From an uncultured Bacilli bacterium (GTDB lineage Bacteria > Bacillota_I > Bacilli_A > RF39 > UBA660), in assembly GCA_947589725.1 (NCBI GenBank), contig CANQCQ010000004.1, forward strand, positions 1-19,606: 19,606 nt of DNA, written 5' to 3'. The notes beneath the pieces were generated by a model. That model was not told where the DNA came from and ran no database searches. It saw only the letters and a program-made list of their open reading frames with translations. A program made the translations under genes and the position numbers. Positions 13,678-19,606 of the stretch are shown in pieces; the first letter of the stretch is position 1, and the number at the start of each line of letters is the position of its first letter.

Positions 13678-14525
13678 GTTTAATTACGCAAAAAAGTTAT
13701 GATGGTAAGGCATCACTTTATTTGATTCCCACACCGATTGGAAATTTAGATGATATAACTGTTCGAGCTTTAAATATATTAAAAAGTGTTGATATTATAT
13801 TATGTGAAGATACTCGTGAGACTGGTAAACTTTTAAAATTATATAATATTAACAATAAAAAGTTAATATCATGTCACGAATATAATCAAGAAAAAGTAGC
13901 TTCTGAAGCTGTTAGTTTACTAGATTCTGGAAAAAGTATTGGATTAGTTACTGATCAAGGTACTCCTATTATTAGTGATCCTGGTTTTGATGTTGTTAGT
14001 ATTGTTATTGAGCATGGATATAATGTTATCAGTCTTCCTGGTCCTACAGCTTTTGTTCCCGCTCTTATTAATTCTGGAATTAATCCTTCTCCTTTTTTAT
14101 TTTATGGATTTTTAAATTCAAAAGCTTCAAAACGTAGAAAAGAATTAGAAAATTTAAAAAAGTTATCATATACTTTAATTTTCTATGAATCTCCTCATAG
14201 ATTAAGTGAAACTCTCAAAGATATGTTAGAAATTTTGGGTAATCGAGATATTTGCTTACAGAGGGAAATTTCTAAAATTCATGAAGAAGTAATTAGAAAT
14301 AAAATTAGTGAGATAATAAATATCGTTGATGAATTAAAAGGAGAATTTGTAATAATTGTTGATGGTAACCATGAGACTACTAATTATGAAGATCTATCAA
14401 TTACTGAACATGTAGATTTGTATATTAAAGATGGAATGAGTACAAATGATGCGATAAAACTTGTTGCCAAAGAAAGAGAAATTGCTAAATCAATAATTTA
14501 TAAAGAATATCATAAAGGAAAGTGA
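13674..14525 (+). CDS. rsmI: 16S rRNA (cytidine(1402)-2'-O)-methyltransferase
   Basis: Methylates the ribose of C1402 in the decoding centre, using SAM. The 283 residues carry LIPTPIGNLDDIT (18-30), CEDTRETGKLL (44-54), TDQGTPIISDPG (93-104, the family's SDAGTP motif) and LPGPTA. ATGA overlap with the preceding gene implies translational coupling. The GIY-YIG gene (yazA) that lies before rsmI in B. subtilis is missing here. Confidence 0.96.
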   Translation: MSLITQKSYDGKASLYLIPTPIGNLDDITVRALNILKSVDIILCEDTRETGKLLKLYNINNKKLISCHEYNQEKVASEAVSLLDSGKSIGLVTDQGTPIISDPGFDVVSIVIEHGYNVISLPGPTAFVPALINSGINPSPFLFYGFLNSKASKRRKELENLKKLSYTLIFYESPHRLSETLKDMLEILGNRDICLQREISKIHEEVIRNKISEIINIVDELKGEFVIIVDGNHETTNYEDLSITEHVDLYIKDGMSTNDAIKLVAKEREIAKSIIYKEYHKGK

Positions 14526-14530
14526 TGAAA

Positions 14531-15100
14531 ATGAAGTTAATAGTTGGTTTGGGAAATCCTGGAAAAGAATATGATAATACTCGTCATAATATGGGATTTA
14601 TGTTTTTAAATTATTATTTAGATAAAAAAGGATATAATATTAATTGGTCTAATAAATTTAATGGTCTAATGTTTGAAACTATTATAAATAAAGAAAAAGT
14701 TGTTTTTTTAAAACCTCAATCTTATATGAACTTAAGTGGTAGTGTTGTAAAGAAATACGTAGATTTTTTTAAATTAAATTTAGATGATCTTTTAATCATT
14801 TCTGATGATTTGGATTTATCACTTGGAAATTATAAATTAAAGTCTACTGGTTCATCTGGTGGTCATAATGGATTAAAAGATATAGCAAATAATCTTGGTT
14901 CTGAAAATTATAAGAGACTTAAAATAGGTATTTCAAAAAACAATAATTATGATACAAAAGATTATGTTTTAAGTAAATTTTCTAAAGAAGAAAAGAAAAT
15001 TTTGTTTGAATGTTTTGATAATCTTGTTAATGTTATTGATGATTATTTTGTCTATGAATATTCGACTTTAATGAATAAATATAATAAAAAGAATAGGTGA
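14531..15100 (+). CDS. pth: Peptidyl-tRNA hydrolase
   Basis: Cleaves peptidyl-tRNA released during translation. The 189 residues keep the active-site set: N9 (GLGNPG), H19 (TRHN), N67 (YMNLSG), D92 (SDDLDL) and N113 (GGHNG). The ATG at 14531 gives MKLIVGLGNPG, the usual family start, with AAAGGAA ten bases upstream; the ATG at 14525, overlapping the rsmI stop as TGATG, is a close alternative that adds two residues. It is followed after six bases by mfd. Confidence 0.96.
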   Translation: MKLIVGLGNPGKEYDNTRHNMGFMFLNYYLDKKGYNINWSNKFNGLMFETIINKEKVVFLKPQSYMNLSGSVVKKYVDFFKLNLDDLLIISDDLDLSLGNYKLKSTGSSGGHNGLKDIANNLGSENYKRLKIGISKNNNYDTKDYVLSKFSKEEKKILFECFDNLVNVIDDYFVYEYSTLMNKYNKKNR

Positions 15101-15106
15101 TGTTTC

Positions 15107-18100
15107 TTGAATTTTTTTGATCTATTCAATTTTTCATATAAAAAAGATATGGGTATCACCGGTTTAACCGATGAGTTTTTTTGTGTTTACTTAGTATCTC
15201 TCCTTAAGAATAGTAAAAGACCTATTCTTGTTGTTGTTAACTCATTATATGAAGCAAATAATTTATTTTCATCTCTTGCGAACTATACTGATAAGGTAAG
15301 TTTATTTCCTATGGATGATTTCTTGACTAGTGAGGCATTGGCTATCTCTTTAGATTTAACAATATCTAGATTAGAAACCTTAAATAAAATTATTGAAGAT
15401 AATAATAGAATAGTTATTACAAATTTAATGGGTTACTTGCGATTTTTACCAACTTTGAAAAATTTCAGTTCTCATTCATTTATTCTTAAAAATAATGATG
15501 AGATCAATCCTAATTCTATTGCCAATTTACTAGTTAGTGCCGGTTATACTAGAACAACAATTGTTAATAAAACTGGTGAATTTGCTGTTAGAGGATTTGT
15601 TTTAGATATATTTCCAATTGATTGTGAATATCCTATTAGATTAGAATTTTTTGGTGATGAAATTGAGTCTATTAGATATTTTGATATTGACACTCAAAAG
15701 TCTATTAAAGAAATAAATCATGTTGTTATTAATCCTTTTTCTGAATTTATAACCAGTAAAAAAGTAGCCGAAGAATTTTATGGAAAACAAAAGTATTTAC
15801 CTTTATATGAAGATGTATGTTCAATACAAGATTATTTAGATGAAGGTATTACTATTTATAAAGATTATAATCAATTAGAAGTTTCTTATAAAAATATATT
15901 AAATGAAATAGTTGAATATAGAGAAAATCATGATAAAGAATTTAAAAATGATTATATGTTTGATTTAAATAAAATTAAAAATGATAATTGTATGTATTAT
16001 TTGAGTATAAATAATATTAGTAACAATAAATTATCAGAACTTGTAAACTTTAATATTCGTACTATTAATAATTTTAATGAAGATATTAGTAATATAAATG
16101 ATTTTATAAGAAAGAAAATTAGTGATAATTATACTGTTTTAATATGTTTAAAAAAATATCAACTTAGAAAAATCTTGTCTTTTTTAAATATGAAAGTTGT
16201 AGAATCTAGTTTGGATTCTATTAACATTAATCAAGTTAATATGATTGATGCTGAATTAAATCAAGGATTTATATATAATAATTTGATAGTTTTAACTGCT
16301 AATGAGTTATTTAAAAATACTGAGAAAAAGAAAAAATATAAGACTAATTTTAAATATGGTGTTGGAATTAAAGATATTTCTAAATTATCTGTTGGTGATT
16401 ATGTAGTTCATAGTGTTCATGGAATTGGTAGATATAATGGTATTAAAAATCTTACTATTAATAATATTTCTAAGGATTATTTAGAAGTATTATATCAAGG
16501 TACAGATAAAATATATATTCCTGTTGAAAAGATAGATTTTTTATATAAATATTCTGGTCAAGATGGTGTTGTTCCTAAAATTAATAAGTTAGATAGTGGT
16601 GAATGGGAAAAGACTAAAAATAGGGTTAGAAAAAGAATAAATGATATGGCTGATCAATTACTTAAGCTTTATGCTTTAAGAGAAGCAAAAAAAGGATATG
16701 CTTTTTCAAAAGATAATGATATGTCTAGAGATTTTGAAATGGCTTTTCCTTATGAACTTACAAAAGATCAAGTAAAAGCCATAGCTCAAATTAAAGAAGA
16801 TATGGAATCAGTCCATCCTATGGATAGAATATTATGTGGTGATGTAGGATTTGGTAAAACGGAAGTAGCTTTTGTAAGTGCTTTTAAAGCAATTCTTGAT
16901 TCAAAACAAGTGTTATTTTTGTGTCCTACTACAATTCTTTCTTCACAACACTATGATAATGCTTTAATTAGATTTAAAGATTTTCCTGTTAATATTGCTT
17001 TACTTAATAGATTTACTTCTCCAAAAGAAGTTGAAAGAATTGTTTCTGGTTTAAAAGATGGTACTATTGATATGGTTATTGGAACTCATAGATTATTAAG
17101 TGATGATATAAAACCTAAAGATTTGGGATTATTAATAATTGATGAGGAACAAAGATTTGGTGTTGCTCATAAAGAAAAAATTAAACAATATAAAGTAAAT
17201 GTAGATGTTTTAACCTTAACTGCTACACCTATTCCTCGTACATTACAAATGTCTTTAGTAGGAATTAGAAGTTTGTCATTAATTGAAACTCCTCCTATTA
17301 ATAGATTTCCCGTACAAACTTATGTAATAGAGGAAAATAATCAAATAATTAAAGATGCAATATATAAAGAATTATCAAGAAATGGACAAGTTTTTGTTTT
17401 ATATAATCGTGTTCAAGATATTAATGAAGAGTTGTTTAAAATACAATCTTTAGTGCCTGATGCTAGAATAACTGTTGTTCATGGACAAATGAATAAATAT
17501 GAATTAGAAAATAGATTGTATGATTTTATAAATCATAAATATGATGTTTTAATTTGTACTACTATTATTGAAACTGGTATTGATATGCCTAATGTTAATA
17601 CTTTAATTATCAAAGATGCAGATAGATTTGGGCTTAGTCAGTTATATCAAATTAGAGGTCGTGTAGGTAGAAGTGATAAATTTGCTTATGCTTACTTGAT
17701 GTATAAACCATTTAAGAGTCTTACTGAGACAGCTATAAAAAGACTTAATGTGATAAAGGAGTTTACTGAACTTGGAAGTGGCTTTTCAATAGCAACAAGA
17801 GACTTATCAATAAGAGGTGCTGGTGATTTACTTGGTAGTGAACAAGCTGGATTTATTGATAGTGTAGGAATTAATTTATATTTAAAAATGCTTAATGAAG
17901 AAGTTAATAAACGTAAGAATATAAGTGATGATACTTTGGAGGAAGATTCTTCATCTCAACCTCTAATTAATGTATCAACTCATATTGATGATAATTACGT
18001 TCAAGAAGATGAATTAAAGATTGAAATCCATAAAAAAATTAATGAAATTGACTCATATGAAAAATTATTAGAGGTAAAATCAGAATTAGAAGATAGATTT

Positions 18101-18418
18101 GGTAAAATTAATGAAGAATTAATTATTTATATGTATGAAGAGTGGTTTGAAAAATTAGCTGCTAAGGTAAAATTAAAAAATATTCATCAAACTAAAAATT
18201 CTATTGAATTAGTTTTTGACTCTGAATTTGTTAATAGTATTGATACAGAAAAGTTATTTGTAGATGCTTTTGAAGTATCTAATATGTTTAGATTTATGAG
18301 TAAAGGTACTAATTTAATAATAGTTTTGGATATTATTAAGTTAGAAAAACATCCTATTTATTATTTGACTTCACTTATGGATAAAATTTTAAAGAATTTA
18401 GAAAATGTTATTGACTAA
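15107..18418 (+). CDS. mfd: Transcription-repair coupling factor
   Basis: A DNA translocase that removes RNA polymerase stalled at lesions and recruits UvrA. The TTG at 15107 is taken as start because AGGTGA lies six bases upstream and the protein then begins at the family N-terminus; the next in-frame ATG would remove 14 residues. The 1103 residues include the UvrB-like N-terminal module (TGEFAVRGFVLDIFP), the RNA-polymerase-interacting domain (GDYVVHSVHGIGRY, from 430), Walker A GDVGFGKT (578-585), the DEEQ box (679-682), the TATPIPRTL motif, TTIIETGIDMPNVNT, QLYQIRGRVGRS and the C-terminal TRCF domain. It is about 75 residues shorter than B. subtilis Mfd, mainly in the poorly conserved linker before the interacting domain. 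Confidence 0.97.
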   Translation: MNFFDLFNFSYKKDMGITGLTDEFFCVYLVSLLKNSKRPILVVVNSLYEANNLFSSLANYTDKVSLFPMDDFLTSEALAISLDLTISRLETLNKIIEDNNRIVITNLMGYLRFLPTLKNFSSHSFILKNNDEINPNSIANLLVSAGYTRTTIVNKTGEFAVRGFVLDIFPIDCEYPIRLEFFGDEIESIRYFDIDTQKSIKEINHVVINPFSEFITSKKVAEEFYGKQKYLPLYEDVCSIQDYLDEGITIYKDYNQLEVSYKNILNEIVEYRENHDKEFKNDYMFDLNKIKNDNCMYYLSINNISNNKLSELVNFNIRTINNFNEDISNINDFIRKKISDNYTVLICLKKYQLRKILSFLNMKVVESSLDSININQVNMIDAELNQGFIYNNLIVLTANELFKNTEKKKKYKTNFKYGVGIKDISKLSVGDYVVHSVHGIGRYNGIKNLTINNISKDYLEVLYQGTDKIYIPVEKIDFLYKYSGQDGVVPKINKLDSGEWEKTKNRVRKRINDMADQLLKLYALREAKKGYAFSKDNDMSRDFEMAFPYELTKDQVKAIAQIKEDMESVHPMDRILCGDVGFGKTEVAFVSAFKAILDSKQVLFLCPTTILSSQHYDNALIRFKDFPVNIALLNRFTSPKEVERIVSGLKDGTIDMVIGTHRLLSDDIKPKDLGLLIIDEEQRFGVAHKEKIKQYKVNVDVLTLTATPIPRTLQMSLVGIRSLSLIETPPINRFPVQTYVIEENNQIIKDAIYKELSRNGQVFVLYNRVQDINEELFKIQSLVPDARITVVHGQMNKYELENRLYDFINHKYDVLICTTIIETGIDMPNVNTLIIKDADRFGLSQLYQIRGRVGRSDKFAYAYLMYKPFKSLTETAIKRLNVIKEFTELGSGFSIATRDLSIRGAGDLLGSEQAGFIDSVGINLYLKMLNEEVNKRKNISDDTLEEDSSSQPLINVSTHIDDNYVQEDELKIEIHKKINEIDSYEKLLEVKSELEDRFGKINEELIIYMYEEWFEKLAAKVKLKNIHQTKNSIELVFDSEFVNSIDTEKLFVDAFEVSNMFRFMSKGTNLIIVLDIIKLEKHPIYYLTSLMDKILKNLENVID

Positions 18419-18460
18419 TTAAAAATTAATAGATAAATTTAATATACTAGGAGTTATGTT

Positions 18461-19111
18461 ATGGAAGATAAAATAGAAGAATTAAAACAACAACATTTTA
18501 AAACATATAAAAGTGCTATTATTGAAACTATTAATAATAACACTAATGTGTTGTGTGACGAAGATATAACTTCTTTATTAAAAAAACCACCTCTTGATTC
18601 AATGGACTCAGTGAAGTCTAGGTTTTTGACTTTAGCAAAGAAAAATAATATAGTTTTAAATACTGAAACCTTAAGTGATTTATTGGATGAGTATAGAGCT
18701 AACCTATTACAAATTGTTAAGAAGATAAAGCAAATAAGAACTCATGAATTGCTTAAAAAAGTGGAAGAAGTTAATGATAATGAAGCTATTATTAAATATT
18801 TAAAGAAAGATTTTAATACTGTTAATAAAAAAATAAAGAAATTATTTAAGGATACAATGAATGATTGTTCAAAAAAATTTTTATCGAAAATTGATAATGT
18901 ATTTTTAGAAAATACTGATTCTGTTGCGAAAGATAAAATTGTTACGGATATAACTAAGTTTATAGATGGTAATTATCAAAGACAAATGCTTGAAAATGTT
19001 GATATTAAGATATTAATTAAGGATACGACACTTATTAATCTAATAAAAGAGTTAACAGAAAGGCATTTATTTACTTTGTCTAATTCTAGATTATTTAAGG
19101 ATAATATTTAA
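18461..19111 (+). CDS. Hypothetical helical protein
   Basis: I do not recognise this 216-residue protein. It is hydrophilic, Lys-rich and apparently all alpha-helical, with no signal peptide, membrane segment or known catalytic motif. It may contain coiled-coil segments around residues 75-135 (DEYRANLLQIVKKIKQIRTH onward). TAGGAG lies seven bases before the ATG. It begins 42 bases after mfd, so it may be cotranscribed or use a weak promoter there: TTGACT (18411-18416, overlapping the mfd end) with TAAATT 17 bp on, or TATACT at 18443-18448. The gene is followed by the metG T-box unit. Codon use and base composition look like those of its neighbours, so there is no sign of recent transfer. Confidence 0.8.
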   Translation: MEDKIEELKQQHFKTYKSAIIETINNNTNVLCDEDITSLLKKPPLDSMDSVKSRFLTLAKKNNIVLNTETLSDLLDEYRANLLQIVKKIKQIRTHELLKKVEEVNDNEAIIKYLKKDFNTVNKKIKKLFKDTMNDCSKKFLSKIDNVFLENTDSVAKDKIVTDITKFIDGNYQRQMLENVDIKILIKDTTLINLIKELTERHLFTLSNSRLFKDNI

Positions 19112-19117
19112 ATATAC

Positions 19118-19146
19118 TTGATTTATTAATTATTTTATGTTAAATT
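19118..19146 (+). promoter_or_regulatory. Promoter of the metG T-box transcript
   Basis: TTGATT (-35, 19118-19123), a 17-bp spacer ending in the extended element TGT (19138-19140), and TAAATT (-10, 19141-19146). The predicted transcript start near 19153 falls just before the first paired strand of the T-box, which supports the assignment. Confidence 0.65.
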
Positions 19147-19152
19147 ACGAAT

Positions 19153-19378
19153 ATCTTTTAGATGTGTTGATGAAGAGCTTGTTTTTAAATTTATTTGTAG
19201 AGAGCTTTTGATTGGTGAAAAAAAGTAATAGATGAAAATGAGTATGACTTCTGAACATCTTAGTTGATATGTAAGCTAAGACGTATATAGGCGTTAACTA
19301 TTTAAGTGTATAATATTAAAATATTATGAAGTAAGGTGGTACCGCGAGCGATTCGTCCTTATGTCATAATATTTTTTT
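19153..19378 (+). promoter_or_regulatory. T-box riboswitch, methionine-specific
   Basis: Senses uncharged tRNA-Met and lets transcription continue into metG. The Stem I base is formed by AGATGT (19160-19165) and ACATCT (19255-19260). AGAGAGC (19199-19205) with GGTGAAA is the conserved Stem I apical region. The specifier codon is most likely ATG at 19244-19246 (in AGTATGAC), agreeing with the downstream gene. The T-box sequence AAGGTGGTACCGCG (19333-19346) contains the TGG that pairs with the tRNA acceptor end. Confidence 0.93.
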
Positions 19379-19380
19379 AT
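19320..19380 (+). terminator. Regulated terminator of the metG T-box
   Basis: AATATTATGA (19320-19329) pairs with TCATAATATT (19364-19373), and TAAGG (19332-19336) with CCTTA (19357-19361), followed by a T run. The hairpin includes the T-box bases, so it competes with the antiterminator formed when uncharged tRNA binds. Confidence 0.88.
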
Positions 19381-19395
19381 TTTTAGGAGGCATGA

Positions 19396-19606
<211 letters not shown>

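Noticed and set aside
12960..14525. Mycoplasma-type code with TGA as tryptophan
   Set aside because: TGA ends ricT, the methyltransferase gene and rsmI at the expected family lengths, and Trp codons in gyrB are TGG.
15100..15120. Short ORF MFLEFF overlapping the mfd start, as another coupling leader
   Set aside because: Its ATG lies inside the ribosome binding site (AGGTGATG), leaving no spacing, and the same site fits the mfd TTG well.

Overview
The window is a very AT-rich, gene-dense piece of a bacterial chromosome next to the replication origin. All genes lie on the plus strand and use the standard code (TGA is a real stop, for example in ricT and rsmI; Trp is TGG). Gene order is the classic Bacilli origin block: dnaN - comK-like - recF - gyrB - gyrA - SRP RNA - tadA - dnaX - ybaB - recR - bofA - holB - ricT - trmN6-like - rsmI - pth - mfd - unknown gene - metG. 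Together with Bacillus-type parS sites, Noc-type sites, a ComK homologue, a BofA homologue and a T-box, this points to the class Bacilli. The very low GC suggests an uncultured lineage such as the RF39/Erysipelotrichales/Mollicutes-like branches (inference, not shown). dnaA should lie just left of the window.

Left part (1-7056): the 3' part of dnaN (sliding clamp) and a terminator; a short ComK-family gene with a hairpin over its ribosome binding site; then recF-gyrB-gyrA in one direction from an extended -10 promoter. recF appears to be translationally coupled to an eight-codon leader ORF. gyrB lacks about 24 residues from the centre of its ATPase domain.

Middle (7057-7840): about 780 bp without genes, and the most unusual part. 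It holds four long palindromes centred on ATTTCCYGGGAAAT (matching the known Noc nucleoid-occlusion site), four exact parS centromere sites (TGTTYCACGTGAAACA) and four DnaA-box-like sequences, all arranged in repeated modules. It looks like a compact element combining chromosome segregation, nucleoid occlusion and possibly initiation control. It is followed by the small SRP RNA and by a tadA that is broken by a short frameshifting deletion.

Right part (8384-19606): dnaX-ybaB-recR-bofA-holB-ricT-trmN6-rsmI-pth-mfd, tightly packed with several overlaps, covering clamp loading, recombination repair, RNA modification, peptidyl-tRNA recycling and transcription-coupled repair. A 216-residue helical protein of unknown function follows, and then a Met-specific T-box riboswitch with the first 69 codons of methionyl-tRNA synthetase.

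The two damaged genes (gyrB, tadA) are normally essential. Whether those deletions are biological or come from the assembly must be settled before drawing conclusions from them.
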